The notes: a model not told the origin generated them from the letters alone. A stretch of 64,000 nucleotides of DNA from an uncultured Pelagibacteraceae bacterium (GCA_902625945.1 CACODG010000004.1:1-64000), one strand, 5' to 3'. Counted from the stretch's first letter, positions 10,155 through 19,897 are shown. Numbers and translations: made by a program.

Positions 10155-10849
10155 ATATTCTAATTACAAGACCTTTAATAGAATCAGAAGATCTAATGGG
10201 AAAGCTTTTTTCTCTAGGACATAAGATTGTTCACATTCCAACTTTAAAGATCTCAGCCGTCAATGCTAGACCAATTGACGCAAAAAAATATAATGCGTTT
10301 ATTTTTACAAGTGCTAACGCTATTAGGAATTTAAAGACGAACAATCAAGATAACAGTAAGTTATGTTTTTGTGTGGGCTCTATTACAGAAAAAATTGTAA
10401 GGCAAAAAGGATACAATAATACAATTTCTGCCGGCGGAACTGTAAACGCTCTAAAAAATATTATTATAAATTCAGATCAAATTGATAAAAAAAAATCTAT
10501 AGCCTATTTTTGTGGTGACTATATTTCTTCAAATCTAGATAGTGAACTTAAAAAAGAAGGATTTCAGGTTGATAAGATTATTAACTACACTTCTGAAAAA
10601 ATTACCGATCTTAATGAAGAAAATAACAAAATTATTAATAATCATCCTCCTGACATAATTTTTATTTACTCTAAAAGAAGCGCTGAGAGCTTTATAGAAA
10701 TTGTAAAAAAATACTCTCTCAATGGGTTGATGACAGAGTCTAGAGTATTATGTATAAGTGAAAAAGTTTTAAATTTTTTAAAAAGCTCAGGATGGAAAAA
10801 ATTGGAAGTTTTCTATCCAGGTGAAGAATTGGAAAAATTGAAAGTTTAA
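10151..10849 (+). CDS. hemD: uroporphyrinogen-III synthase
   Basis: MNILITRPLIESEDL...AFIFTSANAIRNL fold signature, overlaps the hemC stop. Confidence 0.88.
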   Translation: MNILITRPLIESEDLMGKLFSLGHKIVHIPTLKISAVNARPIDAKKYNAFIFTSANAIRNLKTNNQDNSKLCFCVGSITEKIVRQKGYNNTISAGGTVNALKNIIINSDQIDKKKSIAYFCGDYISSNLDSELKKEGFQVDKIINYTSEKITDLNEENNKIINNHPPDIIFIYSKRSAESFIEIVKKYSLNGLMTESRVLCISEKVLNFLKSSGWKKLEVFYPGEELEKLKV

Positions 10850-10853
10850 AAGA

Positions 10854-11948
10854 ATGGAAGTACTACAAAATTTTAAAAATTTGTTTTTTGATGTTTGGAA
10901 TAAAGGTATTTCTGGAATAAATATTTCAGAGATAATAATTTCATTACTAATTTTTTTATTTTTTTTATTTTTGAGAGGTGTTTTTTCAAAATTTATAGTT
11001 AAGAGATTAGAAAATTATGTTTCAAAATCTACGAATAACTTTGATAATTCTCTTGTTTTTTCAATGGAGGGGCCAGCAAAGTTTTTTCCAGTTGTTTTAG
11101 GATTTTTTGTTTCTACAAGTTATTTAACCGTTGAAACTCAAGCGGCTGAATTTTTAGAAACTATTAATCGATCTCTAATAACAATTTTAATATTTTGGAC
11201 ATTTCATCAAATCATTGGACCTTTATCTGTTGTTATCAAATCAGTAGGCGGTCTGCTTTCAAAAGATTTAATCAATTGGATTATAAAAGCCATAAAGGTT
11301 TTGATTTTTATTTTAGGAGCTGCAGCAGTTCTAGAGCTTTGGGGAATAAAAATCGGCCCCATTATTGCCGGTTTAGGTTTATTTGGAGTAGCTGTAGCAC
11401 TAGGAGCTCAGGATCTATTTAAAAACTTAATTTCAGGCATATTAGTTTTGGTTGAGAGAAGATTTCAAGTTGGTGATTGGATATATGTTGAAGGAGTAAT
11501 AGAGGGAACTGTAGAGAGTATCGGCTTTAGATCAACTGTAGTAAGAAGATTTGATAAATCTTTAGCAACAATTCCAAATTTTCAATTTGCAGAAAATGCA
11601 GTGATTAACAATACTCAAACGACGAATAGAAGAATTAACTGGATGATTGGTTTGGAATATAGAACTACCAGCGAACAATTAAAGAGTATAAAGAAAGAGA
11701 TTGAAGAATATATAAAAAAAAGTGATGATTTTGTTAAATCTAAAGACACTTTGTTATCAGTTAAAATAGACCAATTCGCTGCAAGTTCTATAGATATAAG
11801 ACTGATTTGCTTTACAAAAACAAAGCACTTTCAAGAATGGCTTAATGTAAAAGATACTTTAGCTCTAGAGATAAAAAACATTGTAGAAAAAAATAAAGCT
11901 TCATTTGCATTCCCGAGTACATCTGTTTATGTGGAGAAAACTTCATGA
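10854..11948 (+). CDS. MscS-family mechanosensitive ion channel
   Basis: GPIIAGLGLFGVAVALGAQDLFKNLISGILVLVERRFQVGDWI... TM3/beta-domain signature. Confidence 0.95.
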   Translation: MEVLQNFKNLFFDVWNKGISGINISEIIISLLIFLFFLFLRGVFSKFIVKRLENYVSKSTNNFDNSLVFSMEGPAKFFPVVLGFFVSTSYLTVETQAAEFLETINRSLITILIFWTFHQIIGPLSVVIKSVGGLLSKDLINWIIKAIKVLIFILGAAAVLELWGIKIGPIIAGLGLFGVAVALGAQDLFKNLISGILVLVERRFQVGDWIYVEGVIEGTVESIGFRSTVVRRFDKSLATIPNFQFAENAVINNTQTTNRRINWMIGLEYRTTSEQLKSIKKEIEEYIKKSDDFVKSKDTLLSVKIDQFAASSIDIRLICFTKTKHFQEWLNVKDTLALEIKNIVEKNKASFAFPSTSVYVEKTS

Positions 11949-12235
11949 AATCAGTTTTAATATTGTTTGATAATTTAATTACTCTGTATATTTGGATATT
12001 AATCATTAATGCAGTTATAAGCTGGCTAGTGGCTTTTAATATCTTAAATACAGGAAATAGGTTTGTTTATGCATTACTTGATTTCTCTTACAGATTAACT
12101 GCCCCAGCTTTAAATTATATAAGACGATTTTTACCTAACCTAGGTTCAATAGATATCTCTCCAGTAATATTAATTTTAGCGCTAATGTTTTTTAGGAATT
12201 TTGTGTTTGAAATGTTTGCCCCAAGTTTATTTTAA
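11945..12235 (+). CDS. YggT family membrane protein
   Basis: Two-helix YggT architecture with YRLTAPALNYIRRFLPNLGSIDISPVILILAL. Confidence 0.9.
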   Translation: MKSVLILFDNLITLYIWILIINAVISWLVAFNILNTGNRFVYALLDFSYRLTAPALNYIRRFLPNLGSIDISPVILILALMFFRNFVFEMFAPSLF

Positions 12236-13074
12236 TGATGATTATTGATGGAAAAAAAGAAGCTGAAAACTTAAGACAAAAGATAAAAAAAGAAATTGAC
12301 TCATTAAAATCTAAAAATAAAAAAGTTCCTGGACTGACTGTCATATTAATTGGAGATTTTGCCCCAAGCCAGATTTACGTAAAGAATAAAGAAAAAAGTG
12401 CCAAAGAGGTTGGAATCAATTCTAATGTAGTCAGATACTCAAAAGATGTAACAGAAGAAGAAGTTTTAAAAAAGATTGAAGGTCTTAATAATGATACCAA
12501 CGTTTCTGGCATACTAATTCAATTACCTTTACCTCCTCAGATTAATAAGAAAAAAATTATCAACGCTGTAAGTCCTAAAAAAGATGTAGATGGATTTCAT
12601 CCTATGAATGTTGGTAATCTTTCATCTGGTCATGATGCCTTAGTACCTTGTACACCTCTGGGATGTTTATATTTGATAAAAAAAGTCGAGAAAAATTTAT
12701 CAGGTAAACACGCGGTTATTATTGGCAGATCAAATTTAAATGGTAAACCTATGGCGCAATTACTTTTAAAAGAAAATTGTACAGTTACAATTGTTCATTC
12801 AAAAACAAAAGATTTAAAACAAGAATGTTTAAAGGCTGATATCTTAGTTGCTGCAGTTGGAGTAGCTAAGTTAGTAAAAGAAGATTGGGTAAAAAAAAAC
12901 TCAATAGTAATTGATGTAGGAATAAATAAAGTGGGAGATAAAATTGTTGGTGATGTTGATTTCGATACTGTAAAAGATAAATCCAGAGCCATAACTCCAG
13001 TGCCTGGAGGGGTAGGACCAATGACAATTGCTTGTTTACTTAAAAATACCCTTGATTGTTTTAAAGCTCGTTAG
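12235..13074 (+). CDS. folD: bifunctional methylenetetrahydrofolate dehydrogenase/cyclohydrolase
   Basis: GILIQLPLPPQINKKKIINAVSPKKDVDGFHPMNVG, VIIGRSNLNGKPMAQLL, TPVPGGVGPMTIACLLKNT. Confidence 0.98.
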   Translation: MMIIDGKKEAENLRQKIKKEIDSLKSKNKKVPGLTVILIGDFAPSQIYVKNKEKSAKEVGINSNVVRYSKDVTEEEVLKKIEGLNNDTNVSGILIQLPLPPQINKKKIINAVSPKKDVDGFHPMNVGNLSSGHDALVPCTPLGCLYLIKKVEKNLSGKHAVIIGRSNLNGKPMAQLLLKENCTVTIVHSKTKDLKQECLKADILVAAVGVAKLVKEDWVKKNSIVIDVGINKVGDKIVGDVDFDTVKDKSRAITPVPGGVGPMTIACLLKNTLDCFKAR

Positions 13075-13447
13075 ACTTTGATTTATCAATCTTCAAGTAT
13101 TTACTATTTCTAAATCTAATTATTACAGTAGCTAAGGCTACAATTAAAATCGCAACAGATATATAAATTAAGTTTGTAGGATCACTCTCTTTGTCTTGCA
13201 ATATAATAAATCTAGCCAAGGCTGTTATTGCAATCACTAAAGGATAAGTAATTCTAACTGCTCTAGTTTCCCAATAAGATCTAACTAATCCGATAACTTC
13301 TATGTAAATGAACATCAGAAGCAGGTCTGCTAATGTAATATCTCTATTCTCGTACATTTCTCTCATTTCTAAAAAGAAAGCAATGATTGTTGAGATTAGG
13401 ACAACTACAACAGCAACGAGTTGAATATTTCGAATCGAATTGTTCAT
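13061..13447 (-). CDS. phosphate-starvation-inducible PsiE-like membrane protein
   Basis: Multi-TM, LADLLLMFIYIEVIGLVRSYWETRAVRITYPLVIAITALARFIIL as in PsiE family. Confidence 0.85.
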   Translation of the reverse strand: MNNSIRNIQLVAVVVVLISTIIAFFLEMREMYENRDITLADLLLMFIYIEVIGLVRSYWETRAVRITYPLVIAITALARFIILQDKESDPTNLIYISVAILIVALATVIIRFRNSKYLKIDKSKSNEL

Positions 13448-13469
13448 CTATAAGTATTGTATCAAAATT

Positions 13470-14654
13470 TTAACCTTTATTTAACTGTTTAGAATGAAAT
13501 TTTATAAAATTTTCAACTTTTTTCTTATTAAAGGTTTTATTTTCCTCAAAAGAAACTTTTTTCATTGAATAGGCTTTGTTTTTTGTATTTCTTGATAGAA
13601 TTGTAATATTTCCCTTATACAAGCTTAAAACTATTTCGCCAGAAACCTGATTTCTTTTTTTGTCAATTATTTTTTGAAGTTTAATTCTTTTTTTTGAAAA
13701 CCAATATCCATTGTAAACTAATTCTGCATATTCAGGCATAATTCTCTCTTTATCGTGGGCTGTTTTTTTATCTAAAGTCACTGACTCTATCGCTCTATGT
13801 GCAGCATATAACAAAGTTCCCCCAGGCGTTTCGTAAACACCTCTTGATTTAATACCAATAAATCTATTTTCAACAAGATCTACCCTTCCAATGCCATTTT
13901 TACCTGCAAGAATATTTAGTTTATCTAAAAGTTTATCAGGCCTTAATTTCTTTCCATTCACAGCAATCGGATCACTATTTTTAAAGGTAATTTTTACTTT
14001 TGTTTTTTTATTTGGAGCTTTCTCTGGTGAAACAGTTCTTTGAAAAATAAATTCTGGTGCATAATTTTTTGGATTTTCCAAAACCTTACCCTCAGTAGAA
14101 GTGTGAAAAATATTATCATCAACAGAGAAAGGCGGAGCACCTTTTTTGTCTTTTGGAATTGGAATATTATTTTTTTTTGCATATTTAATTAAGTCTGCTC
14201 TAGATTGTAATTTCCACTCTCTCCAAGGCGCAATAGTTTTAATTTTTTTTCCACCGAAAAAAGCATAACCAAGCTCAAATCTAACCTGATCATTGCCTTT
14301 GCCTGTAGCTCCATGAGATACTGCGTAAGCTTTGAATTTTTTTGCAATGGCAATTTGTCTTTTAGCTATCAAAGGTCTAGCAATGGAAGTACCAAGTAAA
14401 TAGATACCTTCGTAAACAGCATGAGCCCTAATCATTGGAAAAACATAGTCTTTTACAAAGATGTTTTTTAAATCTTCGATTATTATATTTTTTACTCCAA
14501 GATTTTTTGCGTTAGTTATAATTTTTTTTCTATCAATTTCTTGGCCAATATCTGAAGTATAGGCAATTACTTCTGCTTTGTAATTATCTTGCAACCATCT
14601 TAAAATAATTGAAGTGTCTAATCCACCTGAGTAAGCTAATACAATTTTCTTCAT
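13470..14654 (-). CDS. argG: argininosuccinate synthase
   Basis: KKIVLAYSGGLDTSIILRWLQDNY, SHGATGKGNDQVRFELGY, APWREWKLQSRADLIKYA. Confidence 0.98.
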   Translation of the reverse strand: MKKIVLAYSGGLDTSIILRWLQDNYKAEVIAYTSDIGQEIDRKKIITNAKNLGVKNIIIEDLKNIFVKDYVFPMIRAHAVYEGIYLLGTSIARPLIAKRQIAIAKKFKAYAVSHGATGKGNDQVRFELGYAFFGGKKIKTIAPWREWKLQSRADLIKYAKKNNIPIPKDKKGAPPFSVDDNIFHTSTEGKVLENPKNYAPEFIFQRTVSPEKAPNKKTKVKITFKNSDPIAVNGKKLRPDKLLDKLNILAGKNGIGRVDLVENRFIGIKSRGVYETPGGTLLYAAHRAIESVTLDKKTAHDKERIMPEYAELVYNGYWFSKKRIKLQKIIDKKRNQVSGEIVLSLYKGNITILSRNTKNKAYSMKKVSFEENKTFNKKKVENFIKFHSKQLNKG

Positions 14655-15152
14655 CTAGCCGCAGGTTTTTTTTGCGGTGTTATAAGCTTTCGTAAATCCC
14701 ATCATTGAATAATGATCAGTAGTTTCCGCACCTTTTGTTGTTCTAGCTTTAACAATAAGATTTGTTGCTCTTTTCATTAATTTAATAAAATTTCTTTCTT
14801 CTTGATCATCTAATAGCCAAGCGAAATTTTTTTGTGAGAAAAATGAATATCTTTTTTTCCCTGAGCTAGCAGTAACAGTAGAGCTTTTATAATCGTGGCC
14901 ACTTGTAACGCTAACTTCGTCTTTAATGTTTTCACCAGGTCTAAAAGTTACAAACAACTTAGATTGCTCCCTCTGAATTGCTCCTGGAGCTCTTTTCGTA
15001 GGGACGGTTTGAGCAAAACAAATTTTACCTTTTTCTGTTTCTGCAACAAAACTTTCCCAATTTTTATATTTACCAGTTGACCTTGGCGTATTAGCAAATG
15101 CGTTCAAAGAAAAGATCGTAAGAATAATTGTAATAAAAATTTTTTTGACCAT
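14655..15152 (-). CDS. secreted invasion-associated locus B (IalB)-like protein
   Basis: Signal peptide, then YKNWESFVAETEKGKICFAQT...VTFRPGENIKDEVSVTSGHDYKSS; IalB-like layout. Confidence 0.65.
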   Translation of the reverse strand: MVKKIFITIILTIFSLNAFANTPRSTGKYKNWESFVAETEKGKICFAQTVPTKRAPGAIQREQSKLFVTFRPGENIKDEVSVTSGHDYKSSTVTASSGKKRYSFFSQKNFAWLLDDQEERNFIKLMKRATNLIVKARTTKGAETTDHYSMMGFTKAYNTAKKTCG

Positions 15153-15195
15153 TATAGTTCGTTTTATACTAAATTAATCTGATTTCAACGTTCGA

Positions 15196-16233
15196 TTAAG
15201 GTGATGGATTAGGGTTGTTGTTATGGATTTCATTTACTTTATCCATCATCTCATCCGTAAATTCTATATTAATACTTTCAACATTCTCCTTTAGTTGATC
15301 CATAGTTGTTGCTCCAATAATATTACTTGTTACAAATGGTCTAGAATTAACAAAGGATTGAGCAAGCTGAACCATTGTAAGGTTAAAATCTTTAGCTAGT
15401 TTAAAATATTTATCATAGGCCTTCATAGCTAAAGGATTCAAATGTCTCTCCCATCCTTTGAAGAGTGCCATTCTTGTATCTTTAGGCATTTTACCATTCC
15501 TATACTTGCCAGACAGTGCTCCAGCTGCAAGAGGATAGTAAACGAGTAAGCCGCATTTCTCCCTAATAGAAATTTCTGACATACCTATTTCATAAGTTCT
15601 GTTGACTAAGTTGTATGGATTTTGTACTGACATCATTCTTGGAGCACCTTTATTTTTTGAGATTTCAAGATATCTAGATAATCCATATGGTGTTTCATTA
15701 GACATACCGATATGCCTAATCTTTCCACTCTTTATATGTTTTTCCAAAGCTTCGAGTATACTTTCAAAACTATTCCAATTTCCTTCTTTATTATTAAATA
15801 GATAGTCTCTTCTGCCGAAAAAATTTGTAGAGCGTTCAGGCCAATGTAATTGATATAAGTCAATATAATCTGTTTTCAATCTTTTTAAGCTACCATCAAT
15901 AGCTTCACTGATTTTCTTTTCATCAAAATTATTACCTCCACCTCTTATCCATTCACATCCTGGCCCAGCAACTTTAGAGGCTAGAATTATTTTGTCTCTA
16001 TTTTTTCTTTTTTCGAACCAATTGCCAATCATCAACTCAGTTTTACCGTAAGAGTCAGAAGTTGGAGGCACAGAGTAAATTTCCGCAGTATCAAAAAAAT
16101 TTATTCCTTGCGATACCGCATAGTCCATCTGTTCAAAAGCATCTTTTTCAGTATTCTGAGTTCCCCATGTCATTGTGCCGAGACAAATTAAACTCACATC
16201 AATATCTGTGGTTCCAAGTTTTCTAAATTTCAT
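15196..16233 (-). CDS. aldo/keto reductase (Tas-like)
   Basis: MKFRKLGTTDIDVSLICLGTMTWG, NFFDTAEIYSVPP, DYIDLYQLHWPERS motifs. Confidence 0.95.
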   Translation of the reverse strand: MKFRKLGTTDIDVSLICLGTMTWGTQNTEKDAFEQMDYAVSQGINFFDTAEIYSVPPTSDSYGKTELMIGNWFEKRKNRDKIILASKVAGPGCEWIRGGGNNFDEKKISEAIDGSLKRLKTDYIDLYQLHWPERSTNFFGRRDYLFNNKEGNWNSFESILEALEKHIKSGKIRHIGMSNETPYGLSRYLEISKNKGAPRMMSVQNPYNLVNRTYEIGMSEISIREKCGLLVYYPLAAGALSGKYRNGKMPKDTRMALFKGWERHLNPLAMKAYDKYFKLAKDFNLTMVQLAQSFVNSRPFVTSNIIGATTMDQLKENVESINIEFTDEMMDKVNEIHNNNPNPSP

Positions 16234-16311
16234 AAAAATTAATATTTATGGCTCATTTTTAGGTCAATTTTTGACTATTGAAAAGTTTTTAAAAAAACTT
16301 ATATATAATGT

Positions 16312-17064
16312 ATGGAATTTAATAAACAAACATCAACTGTAAGATCATCAGCTTCTGAAGCAATTATAGATCAGGGCTTACGATCTTATATGCTGAAAGT
16401 CTATAACTACATGGCTTCTGGTGTTTTATTGACAGGTTTTATAGCTTTAGCATTTTTTAAGATGGCCGTTGTAACTTCAAGTGAAGGACAGATCATCGGT
16501 TTAACAAACTTTGGAAATACAATTTACGCTTCGGGACTTAAATGGGTGATCATGTTAGCCCCTTTAGCAGTAGTTTTTTATATGAGTTTTGGAATTGCAA
16601 AAATGTCCGCTGCAAAAGCTCAAACAACTTTTTGGGTATTCGCAGCTTTAATGGGCGCGTCTCTTTCTTCTATTTTTTTAATTTACACTGGGGCGAGCAT
16701 AACTAGAGTTTTCTTTATCACCGCGGGTACATTTGGAGCAATGAGCATATATGGTTATACCACTAAACGAGACTTAACGAAGTTAGGATCTTTTTTAATG
16801 ATGGGTCTATTCGGAATTATAATTGCTTCTTTAGTAAATATTTTTATGAAATCTTCTATGATGTATTTTGTAATTTCAATCATTGGTGTTTTAGTATTTG
16901 TTGGATTGACGGCTTATGATACTCAAAAAATTAAAAACATGTATTTAGTAAGTGACAGCGGAGAGTTAATGGGTAAAAAAGCTGTTATGGGAGCATTGAC
17001 ACTTTATTTAGATTTCATAAATCTATTCATTATGCTTCTAAGACTTTTCGGCCAAAGAAGATAA
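16312..17064 (+). CDS. Bax inhibitor-1/YccA family membrane protein
   Basis: IDQGLRSYMLKVYNYMASGVLLTGF...LTAYDTQKIKNMY...LYLDFINLFIMLLRLFG. Confidence 0.96.
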   Translation: MEFNKQTSTVRSSASEAIIDQGLRSYMLKVYNYMASGVLLTGFIALAFFKMAVVTSSEGQIIGLTNFGNTIYASGLKWVIMLAPLAVVFYMSFGIAKMSAAKAQTTFWVFAALMGASLSSIFLIYTGASITRVFFITAGTFGAMSIYGYTTKRDLTKLGSFLMMGLFGIIIASLVNIFMKSSMMYFVISIIGVLVFVGLTAYDTQKIKNMYLVSDSGELMGKKAVMGALTLYLDFINLFIMLLRLFGQRR

Positions 17065-17406
17065 CTATTTAATTAATTTTAATTTATTCCAACTAGTTTT
17101 TGTTATTAAGCGACTCAAGTTTTCTGATTTTTTAATGACTTTTCCATCTTTATCCTTAATGAAGTATTTCTCATTAAAATAACTAGGTTTAAAATTTTTG
17201 GTAATTTTAAGGACAGGTTTTTCGGATGCTCTTTGGTAAACATCAAATGAAACTCCTTTAGTATCTGTGGAGAATGAGTAATCTTTCCATGATCCGTTTG
17301 ACACCATTCTAGCATAAAGATTTAAAATACATTGTAACTCTTTTTTTATAAAAAATTTTTCTTTTTGTTTATAATTATTATTTATAATTAATCTAATTTT
17401 ACTCAT
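17065..17406 (-). CDS. DUF2794 family protein
   Basis: FIKKELQCILNLYARMVSNGSWKDYSFS...VSFDVYQRASEKPVLKI, alphaproteobacterial DUF2794-like. Confidence 0.8.
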   Translation of the reverse strand: MSKIRLIINNNYKQKEKFFIKKELQCILNLYARMVSNGSWKDYSFSTDTKGVSFDVYQRASEKPVLKITKNFKPSYFNEKYFIKDKDGKVIKKSENLSRLITKTSWNKLKLIK

Positions 17407-17948
17407 AATTTGTATTTATTAATTAATGGTACCTGAAAAGCCGTGAATATGAAAGTTATTGGCAATATACCCCACACTTTAAAATTTACCCAAGTAGCCT
17501 CTGGCTGGGTTCTCCAAACAAACTCATTTAATATAGCTAAAAATATAAAAAAATAAGCCCATCTAAAATTTAATTTTTCCCACCCCTTTTCGTTCATTTG
17601 AAAAGCAGTTTGTAAAAAAAATTTTAGAAAATTTCTTTGAAAAAAAACTTTACTGACAATCAATATTCCAGCAAATATGATATTAACTATAGTCGGTTTC
17701 ATATAAATAAAAACTGGATTGTCAAAGTATAGAGTAAGTCCTCCAAAAAGTGTAATAATTATTCCTCCTACCAATGGGACATAGGGAATTTTTTTCTCAA
17801 TAAAATACATAATTGCAACTGCTAAAATAGTTGCAATTATAAGGGGTGGTATAGCAACAGTAAGATTGTTACCGCTTTTGTAATATATTGTAAAAAAAAT
17901 TAATAAGGGTCCAAAGTCAGTAATAAATTTTAAAAATGACTTATTCAC
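17403..17948 (-). CDS. yciB: inner membrane-spanning protein YciB / septation protein A
   Basis: FITDFGPLLIFFTIYYKSG...LNEFVWRTQPEATWVNFKVWGILPITFIFTAFQVPLINKYK. Confidence 0.95.
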   Translation of the reverse strand: MNKSFLKFITDFGPLLIFFTIYYKSGNNLTVAIPPLIIATILAVAIMYFIEKKIPYVPLVGGIIITLFGGLTLYFDNPVFIYMKPTIVNIIFAGILIVSKVFFQRNFLKFFLQTAFQMNEKGWEKLNFRWAYFFIFLAILNEFVWRTQPEATWVNFKVWGILPITFIFTAFQVPLINKYKL

Positions 17949-18025
17949 AATAAAGAGATTAACACATTATAAAATTTTAACAAATTAGATATTGATTTTA
18001 ATAAAAAAATTATTAACTATTAGGG

Positions 18026-18349
18026 ATGGCCGCAAGCAACAATGCAAAATTTTCAATAGGCGAAGTAGTAAAACACCGCCACTTTGATTTTAGAGGAGTT
18101 ATATATGATGTTGATTTTGAGTTTAATAACTCTGAGGAGTGGTACCAGTCTATCCCTAAAGAGGTCCGTCCAAGAAAAGACCAACCTTTCTACCATCTTC
18201 TAGCTGAAAGTAACGAGGTAACTTACGAGGCCTATGTATCTGAACAAAATTTATTATTAGATAAGTCCAAAGAACCACTTAAACATCCGTTAATAGAGGA
18301 AATCTTTTCTGGTAAAAAGGGCTCAAGTTATTTCAAAATATCAAATTAA
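18026..18349 (+). CDS. hspQ: heat shock protein HspQ (YccV-like, hemimethylated DNA-binding domain)
   Basis: FSIGEVVKHRHFDFRGVIYDVDFEF...RPRKDQPFYHLLAE...AYVSEQNLL. Confidence 0.93.
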   Translation: MAASNNAKFSIGEVVKHRHFDFRGVIYDVDFEFNNSEEWYQSIPKEVRPRKDQPFYHLLAESNEVTYEAYVSEQNLLLDKSKEPLKHPLIEEIFSGKKGSSYFKISN

Positions 18350-18382
18350 AAAAAATCGCCCAAATTAAAACAATTTTTACTC

Positions 18383-18476
18383 AAATATACGACACAGAGA
18401 AAATGTATATTTTAGGTGTTTCAGCCTAATTGAGAATAAACTCTATATATTACTCCCTCCAATTCTCAATTGGGCT
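18383..18476 (+). ncRNA. candidate structured leader or sRNA upstream of ccmC: two consecutive hairpins
   Basis: Hairpin 1 AAATATAC(18383-18390)/GTATATTT(18405-18412). Hairpin 2 GCCTAATTGAGAAT(18424-18437)/ATTCTCAATTGGGC(18462-18475), 14 bp with one G-U pair. Confidence 0.4.
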
Positions 18477-18522
18477 TATAATAGATCTTCACAAAAAAAA
18501 ATTATTATAGTAGTTAAGTCTG

Positions 18523-19230
18523 ATGTTTAACTTTTTTTATAATAGCAATCTTTTTATTTGGATAGAAAAAATCATAAATTTTATAAACTCAATATTTTTT
18601 GTACTTCTAATATCTGCGCTTTCGTTTGCTTTGATTTTCTCTCCGCCAGATTATTTGCAAGGTGACAGTGTCAGAATTATGTATGTACACGTGCCGGCAG
18701 CTTGGATTGGACTTGCATCATTTTCTTGCATCGGAATTTTATCAATTTTAAATTTTATATTCAAAATTAAAAATCTAACAATAATCACTAAGAGTATCGC
18801 TCCTCTAGGTTTGATGTTTACTTGTTTAGCAATAGTTACAGGTTCTATATGGGGTCAACCAACCTGGGGAACTTTTTGGGCATGGGATGCAAGAATTACT
18901 TCAATGGTAATACTTGCTTTTTTTTATTTTATTTATATCGCAATACACAAATTGATTTCTGATGAGGATAAAGCTATCAAATTTTCAAGCATCATCGCAG
19001 CATTAGGTTTAATAAATATCCCAATAATTAAATTTTCTGTAGAATGGTGGAGCACACTTCACCAGCCCGCAAGCATCAAAATTACGGGAACCAGTACAAT
19101 TCATTCTTCAATGTTAATGCCTTTATTACTTATGTTTTCCGTACTAATTCTGTATTGTGCGCTAATTTTTCTAATGAAATATAAGACAGAAATCATTAGA
19201 ATTAAGAAGAAAAATTTAAAAAGATTATGA
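18523..19230 (+). CDS. ccmC: heme exporter protein CcmC
   Basis: RIMYVHVPAAWIGL, GSIWGQPTWGTFWAWDARITSMVILAFFY (WWD domain). Confidence 0.97.
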   Translation: MFNFFYNSNLFIWIEKIINFINSIFFVLLISALSFALIFSPPDYLQGDSVRIMYVHVPAAWIGLASFSCIGILSILNFIFKIKNLTIITKSIAPLGLMFTCLAIVTGSIWGQPTWGTFWAWDARITSMVILAFFYFIYIAIHKLISDEDKAIKFSSIIAALGLINIPIIKFSVEWWSTLHQPASIKITGTSTIHSSMLMPLLLMFSVLILYCALIFLMKYKTEIIRIKKKNLKRL

Positions 19231-19460
19231 TTGAAAATATAATTTTAATGAATGGTTATGGCATATTCGTTTGGCCATCTTTCTTGATAACTTTACTTGC
19301 TTGTGGACTTTTCTATTACAGAACTCGTAAAACACTTAAAAAATATGAAAAAGAATTTGCGCAAGAGATCAAAGAACTCTCTCTTGAAAAGAGAAAAACA
19401 GTTTTAGAAAATTCTAAAATCGCGACAAGAATTTTATCATCTTATAAAAAAACGTTCTAA
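19227..19460 (+). CDS. ccmD: heme exporter protein CcmD
   Basis: Small single-TM protein GYGIFVWPSFLITLLACGLFYYRTRKTLKKYEKE between ccmC and ccmE. Confidence 0.85.
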   Translation: MIENIILMNGYGIFVWPSFLITLLACGLFYYRTRKTLKKYEKEFAQEIKELSLEKRKTVLENSKIATRILSSYKKTF

Positions 19461-19468
19461 AGCATTTA

Positions 19469-19897
19469 ATGCTCCCAAAAAAAGTAAAAAAAAGAGCATC
19501 ACTCTTAGCCATAACGTTGCTAGTATCGGCAATTGGAATATTTTTTATACTTCAATCATTAAATAAAAACATTTTATATTTTAAATCTCCTACAGATATA
19601 AAAAATAATCAAAATATTAATTTTGATAAAAAAATTAGAGTAGGTGGAATGGTAAAAAAAAATTCATTGATAATTAAAGAAGAAGAAATAAAGTTTATAA
19701 TCACTGATTTTAATAATGAGCTTAATATTAGCTTTAGCGGTACAGTTCCAAACTTATTTTCAGAGGAAAAAGGTGTTGTTGCTGAAGGAAAGCTACAAGA
19801 TAAGACTTTTTTTATAGCTGATAGAATTTTAGCAAAACATGATGAAAATTATATGCCTCCAGAATTAAAAGATATGATGAAAAAAAATGCTAAGTAA
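19469..19897 (+). CDS. ccmE: cytochrome c maturation protein CcmE
   Basis: RVGGMVKKNSL...VPNLFSEEKGVVAEGKLQDKTFFIADRILAKHDENYMPPEL (His-containing HDENYxP motif). Confidence 0.96.
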   Translation: MLPKKVKKRASLLAITLLVSAIGIFFILQSLNKNILYFKSPTDIKNNQNINFDKKIRVGGMVKKNSLIIKEEEIKFIITDFNNELNISFSGTVPNLFSEEKGVVAEGKLQDKTFFIADRILAKHDENYMPPELKDMMKKNAK

